Shown in pieces: positions 42,430 to 54,150 of a stretch of DNA of 64,000 bases (position 1 is its first letter; each line of letters starts with the position of its first letter). The notes beneath the pieces are model-generated. The model made no database searches. It was not told the origin of the DNA and saw only the letters and a program-made list of their open reading frames with translations. The translations under genes were made by a program, and so were the position numbers. The DNA comes from Larus michahellis (Eukaryota > Chordata > Aves > Charadriiformes > Laridae), in NCBI RefSeq assembly GCF_964199755.1, contig NC_133910.1, positions 10,858,711 to 10,922,710 of the forward strand, in the 5' to 3' direction.

Positions 42430-43331
42430 AGGTAAGAAACGCTCCTGTTTATTCCCTTCCCAGTCACATAAATAACTCAATATTGTTCCATAAGTTATAT
42501 CCCATTGAACTATTAACATGAGCGTCTATTTACAAGGTTAAACTTGGCCTGGGTAGAAAGCCACCGTTCAGGCGTGGGTAGGGGTGCAGGGCCGGGGTGA
42601 TGCCATACAGCCGGGCGATGCCCTGGTCCTGCCGGCACTTGATTTCCCGTAACTGGCAGTGGATGTTGCCCAGCTCTTCCCAGCTCGGCAGACTGGTCAG
42701 GGTCAGTGCGTGCGCTGCTTATGGCTCCTGGTAAATGCTTGTAGCGCCTGTTCAAGTTTGCTGTTTCCTTGGATTTTGTAAGTCTCGAATCAGCACGTTG
42801 CATGACAGCAGGAGAGGGCGTGAGCTGATGCATCGTGGGGTGCCCAGCCACATCCTGCTGCCTCGGGGCTGGGGAAGCAGGAGGCAGAGCAGGGCAGGAT
42901 GCTGCAACAGCCACTGCGGGGGAGCAGGGGGGGCACGCAGGGGTTCAGGCGCTGGCTGTGGGGATGCATGGCACTGGAGGGGCTGCCGGGGGCTGCCAGG
43001 CCATGGCTACCAGCTGGCACTTGCTCCTGGGGGCCTGAGACAGCTGCCACGTGCTGCAGTGTTCTGACATGAGCATCTCTGTGTACCCTCATCTGCAATG
43101 CTGCAACAGCCCTTGGTGCATGTAGCCCTTCGAGGGCAAGTATCCCCAAGGAGGGGATGTTTCAAGCGCAAATGAAATTCCCAATCCCAAGCTTCTGTGT
43201 TATAGCAAACCCGTGAAGACATCGGCTGCCTCCCCGCGTGTGCGTAACTCCTGCCCGCACGGGCAGACCACTGTGGCCCAGCATGTTTCACCTGGTCTCC
43301 CCAAAAGTGAGGTGCTTTCTGCACTTTTCAG
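42430..43331 (-). other. CUTAL: 3' UTR of the CutA-like gene (probable)
   Basis: Between the stop codon (43334-43332 on the minus strand) and an AATAAA on the minus strand at 42453-42448. No other coding sequence is seen here. Confidence 0.5.
42448..42453 (-). terminator. CUTAL: Polyadenylation signal AATAAA, CutA-like gene
   Basis: The + strand reads TTTATT, so AATAAA on the minus strand, about 880 bp past the stop codon of the CutA-like gene. Confidence 0.45.
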
Positions 43332-46300
43332 TTAGTCCCGTGGGACATTTTCCTCTATCCATTTGAGGTAGAGAGGGTTTCCTTGGTCAATAGGCAGGCT
43401 GATGATTTCAGGAATTTCAAAGGGGTGGATGGATCTAAAGTGGAAACAGACACAGAGGAACAGTGTCACCAACAGTCCTGTGGCAGAACACACCCGCTCC
43501 CGCTCGCAAGCGCAGGAAGCAGAGGTCTCTGCTCCCAGCCGTGCGCGCCAGCCCTGCCCCACGCTCTCCAATGACTTCAAAGCACCCGCATCGTCTTTCT
43601 GCCATGTGAGAATTTTGCTTGAGTTTGGGGTTTACCACAGCCAGCAGCTGACCGCCAGGGGCCCTGCCCCAAAGCTGGCTGCACTCACCACACGGTGCTT
43701 GGGAAACACAGGAAATCCTGCCAGGAGGCAGCCAGGGAATAATCTGTGTTAGGAGAAGGACAATCCCTCCTTGTACCCAGTACGGAGGGGCCGCTGAAGC
43801 CCAACAGTTGGTATTCCCACCGACACTTTTTTTTTTTTTGCTGATACCATCTCTGGTTTTTGTGGCTCATAAGGTACATCAGGAGCACTTAAGCTCTCCC
43901 TGGGTAGGAAGTGGCTCAAGGAATTTAACTCCCAAAGCCTGAGCAGGAGATGGCAGCGTACCTTGGATAGGAAACCCAGTGCTCCCATGGAGCCAGAGCC
44001 TCACCTGACGTAGTTGGACAATTCGCCTATTTTGGATGTTCTTGTTTTCACTATCTGCGGAGAGTGAAAAAACAAAACAAAAGCCAGGAGAGCAGTAAAG
44101 GGGATGGAGCAATCCTGTATTCACAGTTCTACTGCGCCCATCCAGCATGGCTGGTGCCTGGCAGCCCTTCCTGGGCCCTTTCCTATGGAATGCCCCCTGT
44201 GGTGGCAGGATGAGGGGAAGAGTCAGACTCCCACCCTCAGCCATCACTGCCATGCCTGCAGGTGGGTGCTCAGGGTCCCTGGATACTGTCCCAATCTCGG
44301 GCAGGTTGGTGCTATCCTCCCCAAACCACCCTGCAGCCCCTTTTGGCTGGGGCTGTCTGGGATGGGGATTTTCAGGACGTGGGGAATTGTCACTTACCAG
44401 TAGTATTTCAGTGGATTCTTCCAGTTCCCCTTTCCAGAAATACCTAGATTTAAAAGAAAAGAAGCATCAGCAAATATGGCCCTGTGTGCAGACATGGTGC
44501 TTCCCCTGCTTGATGCTTTCTGCACGTGGCCATTCCTTTACAAGAAGCATCACCGGCCCCCAAAGTCTGCTGTGCATGTGATTGAGCACCCTGGATTTAC
44601 ACACCAGAGCCTCCTTGGCTGTGCCAGGCTGGAGAGAGCTGCCCAGGGGGGATGGCAGAGCAAAGGGGCTGGGAATGGGGTGTCTGGGGGGCTCTGTGGT
44701 GGTGGCCCTGCTCCAAGCAGTGCCTGGGGGTTGGTGTCTGCAGGGACCGCGGCATGGCTGCAGCTGGGAAGCTGAGCATGGCAGCATCATGATTTTTTCC
44801 TCCTCTTTTCCCCTGCAGGAGAGGAGATGTACTTCTCATGAGTCAGATATGACCTTTCAAAACATTTATGTTGACAGAAGGCCATCGTGATTTCATCTGT
44901 GCGCTGGGTTCCTGTGCCAGGAGGCATTTGTAAGCGTTGCGGTGTCTCCTGAGCGAGGCATGGAGGGGAAACCAGCTGGAGCGGGCAGGGCTGTGCATGA
45001 GCAACTCGGTTTCGGGCGTTGTGGCTCACAGGGGGCCAAGTATAAGGGGAAAATGGGTATTACTGGGTTTGCCCTGTCTCAGCAGCCTCAGCTGGACTAT
45101 GGGAGAGCTGGGGGGGCTGTGCTGGGATGAAGGAGCCCCTCCTGCAAGGGAGGCTGTGATGTGGGGCCAGGCCAGGTGCTCTTGAGAGCAAACAGTTGTT
45201 CTGGGGATTTGTTCTGTAACCTCTCTAAAAAGTGCAATTCCTTCACGTAGATGGCTGAGGATACCTGCACAGCAGGGCTGGTCATATTTCAAGGTCAAAG
45301 ATACTGTTCTTCCTTCCTGAAAGTGCTGCTTAATATTGTAAAGGCCTTTTCTGGTCCCTATCTTGGCTTCTTTTTACATCCTCTAAAAGCAGGCATCATG
45401 TCCTCAGGATCATAAATCACCTTGCTCTTTGCTTGATCTCCGTGTAGCTAAGTAACCAATAAATAAATGGTCCCCACCGGCAGTCAGAGCATCTGCACTC
45501 CTTAATGAGCTTAGCGCACTTTGCACGGGTCAGGATCATCTCTACCATCTGCAACAACAAACAGACCCAGCAGCCTTCTGGAAACTGCCTCCTCCCCCCG
45601 GGGCCGTGGGGTGTCCATCTCCTCCTTCCCCACTCTGGGAGCCTGGGTTTGCCTCCTCTGTTGGGGAATATTCAGCCCAACTTACAAGGCCGAGCTCTTT
45701 GGCAGGATGTTCACGTAGGCAGCCAGCTTCTTATCCATGATGGCCCTGGGTGAGACAGGAGGGGGAGTTAGTGCCTGTCCCCAGCTTGCTGCGGCTCAGC
45801 GCTTGCCCCCATCCACAGGGACATTCCCTCGTGCTGCCCCTGACTACCAGCACCGGCTTTGACATTGGAGATGGGGGAATTGGGGTTAATCATTACCCTC
45901 AGAAAGCAGAGAAAAAGGTGACCTCCAGCTGGAGCTGCTTCAGCTCAGGTCCTCCTGGCACAGCTCTGGGACTGTCCTCACTGTCCACCCCCACCAAGCA
46001 GGAAGGTTTGGTGTTGCTCCTGTCCCAGAGCAGCACATGGGACCTGCGCCTCACATGGTACAAGGACTCTGCCCAGTGTCAGCCCCGTTGCCCATCTCGC
46101 TGCAGGGACACGAGGGCAGGGGCTGAGCCACGGGGCTGTGAGAACCGGGGCTGCGACAGACACCAAGGGGTTTGTCTCCCGGTCCTGTATTTATGCTGTC
46201 AAACCGTGCCTCTTCCTCACACAGCAGACTAAATGTGAATCTTGTTAAATTAACAACATCAAGGTTTTTCTACCCAAAACGTCCTAGAAATCTGAAGCCC

Positions 46301-49300
46301 AAATAAATTCCTTCCCTCTGGCTGCCTCCTTCAGTTGTGGGCTGATTTGTTATTGCAGAGCGGCTTGGTCTGGGTCTGCCAGCAGAAGTGATATTTAAGT
46401 GATTAAAGAGTATCGAAACAATCTCAGGGTGGATTTTTAGAAGAACTAGGTCAAATGTTGTGTTTTCTGACCACAGCAATGTCTGGGCCCTTCTCATGGA
46501 AATGGCAGCCCTGTCCCTCTTGCCGGCAGCTGTGCTGGTGATTTTACCTTCGGATTTCTTTAACACTGGCATCACCAGGCTCTATTTTGTACCAAGTGCT
46601 TTGGCAACGCAAATGTTTAACTTCTAGCTGACCTTGAATTGCAGAGAAGGCAGGAGTTATTAGATGCTGGAAAGGTTGATTCAACAACTTGCAAAAATTA
46701 ACCCTTAGTGAGCTAAAAAATTAAAACCATTCTGATTGACTACCACTCCACTCCAAAATGCTCTTGAGAATGCTTTTTAGCTTAGAGCAAGTTAAAAATT
46801 TATCATCCTTGCATCCAGGGTATGGTACAGACCGGAGGCGATTACAAAACAAACTGGCCGGTGTGACTCCGAAGACGAGCAGAAGGAGCACAAGAGGTGC
46901 CTCCCCCACGGCAGCGACCTGAAGATACCCCGGCCAAGGCGCTAATGTGCAACTGCATCATGCCTTGTGATCTGGCCTCTGACCCATAAGGAAAGATGTG
47001 CTCTTGTTTGAATGTCCATAAGCTCCTCTGCACATCTTCGTTATCAGCCCTGCTTTCTCTGTTTGTAGAGGTTTATACCTTGCGACTATGAGTGCAAGGC
47101 AAATCTGTCCTCGTGCAGGGCAGGGAGGAATCCAGAGCAGCTTGGGCACTGTGAGGAAAGCAGCCCTTCCCAACGATCCTACAACGTCTTGTCACTCCAG
47201 CAGTGCACTGGAGAACCAGTGCATGGACCCAGTTAACTCGCAAGATCCAGTTTAATGTTTAAGCACAGCAAGGCAATGAAGATGGACTTCTCTCTGCTCA
47301 TGACTCTGAGGGACCATGGCCTGAGAAGACAGCCATCCAAGGAGGCTCTGAGTTCTTTACTCTCACCATGTGTAGCCAGTTCTAGGCATTTAACGCTTGT
47401 AGAGCATCTTGAGTTAATCTGTAGACCAACAAACTGCAGCAGCATGAGCGGAGATATCCCCGCTGTGTTTATCATGTCAAACACATGGCACAAATCATTT
47501 TGGTTTTGCTGCCTGCAACTTCCAAGTTGCTTTATCGCAGGAACCTTTTGATTTGGGTGAGTACCTTCTAATTGCTTCTGCTCTGTCCCAAACTGTGATC
47601 CTAACTGAGATCCTGAACTTTGTTCTGGCAAGCTGAGAGAAAACAAGCGGCCACCATGGGAACGGGAAACATTATAAGAAGTTGAACGTGATCTGTGGAA
47701 AAACGTCTGCATAATACATGATATCTTTGGGTTGGGTACTTAATGTGTGTTTCTTTGTCCTTGCCTCACAATAGGATCTGAATTGAGACAGATGAAATAT
47801 TAATAAGCAGAAAAGCAAAGAAAATGATATGCAGAAATCTAAGGCAGAACTGGAGGCTGACAGGCCGCTCGCGTGTTAGGTAAGTTATATGAGGTGCAAT
47901 TGGCAATACCATCCAGCCCAAAGGGGTCAACTTCTCACAGCAGGCACAGGGGAGAGACTAGATCTCCTGTGTCGACTTGGGGTTTCTTCTGTGTGTTTTT
48001 AAGTTAATAGTAATCCAGATAAGCTGGGTTAGAAGTGATGCAATGAACAAGCCAGATGCTGAATTCTACATGCAGCTAATCTGCCCTGAACTCCTCTTCC
48101 TTAAAACCAGCAGAAAATTTCCTTGCAGTCTGATCCGTCAAAGTGAGTGCTCCACTGAGCAACGTAAAGGAAGAATAAACACGAGAGCACCAGGAAAACG
48201 GTGGGTGGGAAAATACGTGTAGAAGCCCTGTGTCATCTCTACAACCACGGCTTATTCATCCAAATTCTGAAACAAAGGAATAATTACTCCACCAGCAAAA
48301 ATGCAATCAGAGTACATATATCTCAGCAATGGGGAGTGATTTATTTCCTCTCCCTTCCCTGCAAGATAAGGAACAAAGAGTGGAAAACACTTTCAAAGCT
48401 GTTAAAATGAAGCATTTTCAAAAACTGAGGCTCTTTTCACCGGCCATGTACAGTTACTCCTTTTTTCAGAAGACATCAAGTGGTACAGATATTATTCTAT
48501 TTGAATTTCTTAATACAGTTGCAGTATTTAAGGTGACACAAGATCCCTTTCAGTAGCCTGTCAGTTCTTGAAAGACTGTTCAGGAACACGTTACAGAAGA
48601 CGGAGAGTTTTTGGCAAGCAGCAGGGAAAAGAGTGTAAGAGGTGTTGCAGGAAACTTAATGGTCCATCATAAACATTTCCCCAGTCAACACGGTTTCAGT
48701 ACTTTGAACAAACCATCTATTGAGTCAGGGACTGACGGATATGTGAAAAAAATCCTCTGCATGCAAAATATCACACAAAGTATTTCATACATTAAAAGAG
48801 GAAAAAAAAATCAAGGTAAAGCCCTCTTTCCCTGAAGTTTGTCTGGTGGGAAGGGTGCAGGCTCCCCGGTGGTATCCCCCAAGTGCCTGTTCTGTGTTTG
48901 CCGTGGACCGCTTTTATTTATTTTCATGGCAGTGTACTCTGCTTTGTCCCTCTCTATAAACACCTCTCCTGGCATTTGCTCTCTCTGTTGTTCTAGAGAA
49001 GAAGAAAGACTGTGGCAGATCAGAGAACATGGGCCTGGGGCTTAATCCATCTGAGGACCCAGAGATTTAGGGCCATGGCTTTAAAATGGGCCTTGAAAAT
49101 GAAAGGCAGGGGAATAAATTGAGAATTGGCTTGATGTTACTGTGGCATTGACTTCAGAGGCAATTGCCAGCCTTTTAGAAAGCACAGCTCTCGGTAAGTG
49201 GATGTGTGGTACAGAGAGAGTGTAAGAGAAAAGGAGCACCGTTAGGATAGAAGTGCAAAGTACAGAGAAGTACAGATCCTCTCGAGGGACAAGGAAAGGT

Positions 49301-52094
49301 TTTCGTGAACAAGAAGCTGCTTTTGAGCAATTCAAGCAGACAAGCAGGGGCTGTGTCTCTGTACCTTGCAATATCCTTGGCAATCTGCTCGTTGAGACAG
49401 TTGATGAAGGCAATGGAGTGGGTCCCGGAGACGTAGCTGCCGGTGATGGCAGAGTGCAGCTGAAGAGCGAGACTCCTCAGCACTGGGTACATCAGCAAAG
49501 ACAGGGTCACCACCTAAAATGCAAAATATATGAGTGATGATGTTGGGTGAAATACTGCATTTTGTAAAACTAAGCATTTACATTATCTGTGGCTCAAGGG
49601 AAGTCTCCAGTCTTCTTTCTTTCTTTCAACATTACAGTAACACTCGTTGTAATTTCAGTGAAAACATGCTCCTAGGGAGATTCAGTCCCCTCCAATGTGG
49701 CCAATCTAGTACTGTGCCAAGTGCTCGGGGCAGGAAAGGGTCAGTTTTTGAGGCTGTATCAGCTCAGAGGTGCCCAGACCTCTGCTGCAGGAGCTCCCAC
49801 CCCAGACTAACGGGGATTACAGACCCCACCACATGGCCTCAGCAGCCAGGGCTGGTTTGCCGAAGAAGAATAAGGAGGTAAGTCACTGGCTGCCTCTGTT
49901 AAAATACATTTCTATTGCAAAAAGGGGCGAGAAGGGAACTGCCACACCAAGCGGATCTTCTTTCCCTCTGAGGACACATCTCCCAGCCATCCTTTGGCTG
50001 TGTGCCCAGGTGAGGCATGTCCACCCCTCTGGGAAATAGTGGGGAAGGACCCTCTGCCTCCCCACTGATGTGGAAAGGAGGAGAGCAGCAGGTCAGGTAG
50101 GGGAAGGGATCTGACCATGGGAAACAGATTTGGGCTGGAGCCTGATGCAGGAGTGGAGCCCTGGGAAGCCTGGGGTAATACAGACTGTGCTGGGACCTGG
50201 AGAGCTTTTGTCCTGCCCTGCCAGCCCGGGACAATTATTCTCTTATGCTGACAGATGTTGTGCAGCCCCCCAGGCTACGATACAGACTCACATGGCAGGC
50301 AAGGGGGGATAAGACTCAGATGCAGGTTTTAAGTTCATTTCATCTTAATTATCTGATACTAATAGGACAGTGACATCGTATCCTTTCGGGCACAGAAATC
50401 CTAATGGACACAGCCCAGGTCTGTAGGGCTGTCTGTCCTGCGAGGCTGCAGAAAACAATAACACCCTCTCCATGGACTGGCAGTGCAGAGGCAACAAGTT
50501 GGTTTTGCTGTACATTAGACGCTATTCCTGGCAAGACCCTTAGCTGCTCTTTGTACTCACATGCCATAAACACAGTCACATAAAAATACATAATTATCTC
50601 AGCAGGGACATTGCTGGAATAGCAAGGTTAATTTGGCGTGCTGAGTAATAGGCGAAGGATGGTGCCCGTACCCGGGGCTGCAGCGCTTGCTCTCTCTGCA
50701 CAGCTGCTCTTCTCTTTGTCTTTTGTCTTGTTTTAGAAATAAACAGCATCTGGCTCTTATTCAACCACAGTGATAAAAAAATGCTTATAAGACTAAGAAT
50801 ATATTTCTTTTGTTCCTTATTTCCACCCTACTTTGTCCTCTGAAAAACCTCCCATTACAGGGCCAATGTCAGAGGTTTGGGGTTTTTTTTTAAAAAAAAA
50901 ATTCTTGTTGAATTGAATTAAATTGAATTAAAAATTCTTGTCACCACAAAGACAGGAGCTTCTTTCTGTTTGGAAAATGACTGATGTGCTATATTGGTTG
51001 TGTCCTCTTTTCCGATCCATTTGAGGAAATATTCTTTGTTATCACAAGGTTTCTCATCATAATTTTTAGAGCTTCTTTTGTGCTCTTTTTTTCCACTAAG
51101 CCATTTAGCAAATATTATGCAACAAATCCCAGAAGCTACCCAGATAGTTACAAGCCAAACAGAGATATGCTGGTGTATATACTTTTCCAGATTAGAATGT
51201 AATCATGCTGCCTGCTCAGGAAAAAAAAATCCAAACTGTTCAGCACAGCAATCATTAATCTTCTTGGAAGATGTATGTGCATGTGATGAGGAAATCCCTA
51301 TGAACATTTGTGATTGAATATTAGTACAGAGTGACCACTCTCTTGTTTTTTTAGGGTCCCCTCCCCCCTTTTTTTTTAAAAGAAAGATAAAAGCCTCCTT
51401 TTTTTTTCAGAAGAATTGTACTTGCCAAGGGATGGTACAAAAGTGAAGGAGTGAAACTTCAGGATTCCCACCTGATAAACAGAATAAACTCATGACTGCC
51501 AAAATGTTAAAGTGAACAACATTTAAAAATCTGCTGTGAGATTTCAAGTATTTCACTGAAAAGCACTGACCAGCAAAATGATAGCTGAGTTTAGAGAGAA
51601 TAAGATTTCTGCAAGATTTGTTTCTGTCTAAAAACAGCTTTAGGGTTTAAAATGACCACGTTAGGACTTTTTGCCTAGTTTTGATGAGGTTCTGAACAAA
51701 ACAAAAAAAAGCCCAAAACAAACACCCCAAACACAACTCGTGGCAATTTTGAGTAGGCTGTGAGCTTCCTCAGCAGAAGTGGAAAAAAACTCCTAAGAAA
51801 TTTGCTTTGCTCTGCAGAGACAGAGAGTACATTCCTCCTGCATCTTTTTCTTCCTTTTTATTTATTTTGCAGAGGTTCCCTTATGAAAGTATAGACAGAG
51901 GCATTTCCACGGTTGCCTGGGTTGGCACCCAGCGCAGTCCCCAGCAGGTCACCCACGTCCCCCCATCCCAAGAAGGCAGCCAGCCCTGGCAGCGCCAGAG
52001 GGCTCCCACTTACCAGCAGCAAGGTGCCACGGCCCGGCCGGGGGCAGCCCTGGGCAGCAGGCAGCAGCGGGCAACGCTGGCTCAGCCACTCCAT
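43332..52094 (-). CDS. CUTAL: CutA-family protein (CutA divalent cation tolerance homologue-like, 162 aa)
   Basis: The protein belongs to CutA, a small trimeric family linked to divalent metals in bacteria; in mammals CUTA is associated with the membrane anchoring of acetylcholinesterase. Minus-strand exons in order: 52094-52014, 49513-49365, 45745-45686, 44443-44398, 44054-44005, 43434-43332. All are GT-AG and the phases join without a break. An N-terminal hydrophobic segment at about residues 24-40 (TLLLVVTLSLLMYPVL) looks like a signal anchor and spans the first intron. The CutA domain runs from about residue 50 to the end: SIAFINCLNEQIAKDIA, then KKLAAYVNILP, YFWKGELEES, and the family signature IHPFEIPEII near the C-terminus. 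Human CUTA is 179 aa and aligns throughout. The ATG at 52094 is the first in frame and has purines at -3 and +4. Human carries only a pseudogene (CUTALP) at this locus, while mouse has Cutal. The exact paralogue name is by synteny. Confidence 0.93.
44444..45685 (-). other. CutA-like gene intron 3
   Basis: No repeat or gene recognised. Short open frames on both strands appear random. Confidence 0.5.
45746..49364 (-). other. CutA-like gene intron 2
   Basis: A 3.6-kb intron. It contains a 159-codon minus-strand frame (47712-47233) that begins with ATG but has no domain I recognise and no splice or family support, so it is not called. No known repeat is clearly visible. Confidence 0.5.
49514..52013 (-). 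other. CutA-like gene intron 1
   Basis: A 2.5-kb intron, AT-rich in its 5' half on the minus strand, with short A/T repeats near 50880-50940 and A/C-rich sequence near 51697-51738. No gene seen. Confidence 0.5.
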
Positions 52095-52306
52095 CTCCTC
52101 GGCCGGGCGAGAGCCTGCGTCCCCTCCGTCCCTCCACCTGCTCTGCCCAAGCTGGGAAGGCTGCCTGGGAAGGCTGCCCACAACGAGCACTAACTCCTCC
52201 TCCTCTTCCTCCCCAGCTGCCTGCGGGCTGGTGTCCGGCTGTCTGCCCCAGCATGGGGATGAGGATGGGCCCGTGGGCCAGCGCGGCGTCCCCACGGCAC
52301 TCCTGC
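52095..52306 (-). promoter_or_regulatory. CUTAL: Probable 5' UTR / promoter of the CutA-like gene
   Basis: About 210 bp of moderately CpG-rich sequence between the start codon and the LTR. The coding frame stays open through it but has no ATG, only a GTG near 52295, so it is more likely untranslated. On the minus strand the LTR edge gives a pyrimidine-rich tract and CATCAG, which could act as an acceptor if transcription starts further upstream. Confidence 0.4.
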
Positions 52307-52780
52307 TGATGTAGAAAGAAAAGTTAAAATTTTATCAAGAAGTTTCGGTTGGGACATCGCAGAAAATACCTAACCTTGAATGGGATGTGAAACAGAACAA
52401 TGTGCTTTTGCAGTTGCTGACTTAGACACGAGACAAGAAAGTCGAGCCAAAAGTATATCCCAAACTAACCTTGTGTAATTATAACGCTAAATCACTCACC
52501 TCTTTGTGAATAATAAGCATGCTAATCAGGTAACCTCCCTAATGTTTAAACATGAGCTTAGATGCATATGTATAGTTAGGAGTGGTGAATGAATCATTAT
52601 TAACCAATCAGCTGTATTTTCTCGTTCTAAATATTGGGCGGTTGGAAACATGCGATGTGCTGGCTGTTGTTAAACGCCTGGCACCTGATTCTGCACAATT
52701 GAAATAAAAACAAAGATCTCGACTCAGCGTGTCGGCTGGCTCTCGCACAGGGGGTGAAGAACCCCTATTTAGGGACAGCA
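52307..52780 (+). mobile_element. Solo LTR of an endogenous retrovirus
   Basis: A 474-bp unit that begins TGATGTAGAAAG and ends GGGACAGCA, flanked on both sides by CTGC (52303-52306 and 52781-52784), which fits a 4-bp target-site duplication. Inside are a CCAAT box near 52599 and an AATAAA near 52703 on the + strand, followed by a region ending in GC-rich sequence, the order expected for U3-R-U5. No internal retroviral genes or second LTR are in the window, so it is a solo fossil. The family is uncertain. The insertion is not recent, but a visible duplication argues against great age. Confidence 0.65.
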
Positions 52781-52784
52781 CTGC

Positions 52785-54150
52785 TTCCCCCCAGCCCCTT
52801 CCCTGCCACCCCCAGCCCCAGCATCCATCTCTGCCTGCCTGCAGCCTCCTCCTGCAGAGCTGGGGTGGGCAGATGCCCGGGCACGGCCAAAAGCACGGAC
52901 AAAGAAATCCTGCCAGCAGCATCGGTGTGCTTACCAACACCGGCTGCACCACTGTCTGCTGGAGAAATCTCTCCCTCCAGTGTAAGCACCGGGAGGACAA
53001 GTGCTCTGAGACACTTGCTGATACCCTTTGGCACTTTTGCTTCCATTTTCCCATCCATAAAATAGTTCTTTTCTCAGACTTACTATTATTTGGGCTCTGT
53101 ACTCTTTGGATCAAAACTCCTAGAAAGCTGGTAAGTCCTGTTGGGGTGTTTGGGCCTAAAAATGCTCCCGTAAGCACTCCAGCGCAAAGGAACAGAGAGC
53201 TCCATTCTGCCTCACACTGTAATTTTATTACATTACTGTCAGTTCTCATAAGCTATTAGGAAAATATAGAATAATAGAATTGTTTAGGTTGGAAAAGACC
53301 TTTAAGATCACCAGGTCCACCGGTTAACATAGCACTGCTACGGCCACCACTAAACCATGTCCCTAAGTGCCACATCTACCTGTCTTTTAGATACTTTCCA
53401 GGGATAGTGACTCTACCGCTTCCCCGGGCAGCCTGTTCCAATGCTTGACAACCCTTTGGGTGAAGAAATTTTTCCTTGTACTCAATCTAAGCCTTCCCTG
53501 GGTCAACTTGAGGCCGGTTCCTCTTTGTGGGAGAAGAGATCAATGGCCCCTTGCTACAACCTCCTTTCAGGTAGTTGTAGAGTGTGATAAGGTCTCCCCT
53601 CAGTCTCCTTTTCCCCAGGCTAAACACTATATATTTATTGTCAGCCCGCAGAGTACAGCATTCTGGTGCAGCAGCCTGAGGCTGGGTTTAGCCGAGGGCT
53701 GGAAGGCTGCACCTCCCTGCACCGTCTGGGTGGGCAGGCACTGGAAGAAGCCAAAGACGCGCTGCCTGCTTGGAGGCCTCAGGGAGGCGTGAAACACCCC
53801 AGAGCCCTGCAGTACCGTAACAGCTGTGTTATTAGCTACACTGAATTGTTTCCCCTGTTGTTCATGGGATGAAAAAATGACATTTTGCTCTGCTGGCCTG
53901 AAGCAAACCCTGTGTTTCCTTGGAGCGTGCCCCACCGTGAAGCGGCCGAGCTGTCCCCACGGCCATCAGCAGGGACAAGAGGCAGCACATGGGGGTCCCG
54001 GCACTGTAGGCCCCTCCCAGACAGCGGGACCTGCCCCGGGGAGCAGCTCTGCCACCTCAGGCTCTCCAGGCCGAACTTCCACGTCCCATTTTGCAAGTAT
54101 GACAGGCCCACCGGGCCTCCCGCTTATTTGGCCCTGGAGGGGTCTGTTCT
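52785..54150. other. Intergenic region between the LTR and the PSMD5 promoter
   Basis: Holds a CR1 tail (53266-53632). The rest shows no exon. Open frames on both strands are short and unsupported. Confidence 0.55.
53266..53632 (-). repeat. CR1 LINE 3' fragment
   Basis: ATAGAATTGTTTAGGTTGG, AAGACCTTTAAGATCACC, then CCACCACTAAACCATGTCCC, GGGCAGCCTGTTCCAATGC, AAGAAATTTTTCCTTG and CTCCCCTCAGTCTCCTTTTC follow in CR1 order in reverse complement. It is the longest and best-preserved CR1 copy in the window. Confidence 0.97.

Noticed and set aside
52095-52295. N-terminal extension of the CutA-like protein starting at 52295
   Set aside because: The frame is open but the first codon there is GTG. The first ATG in frame is at 52094 and has a good context.
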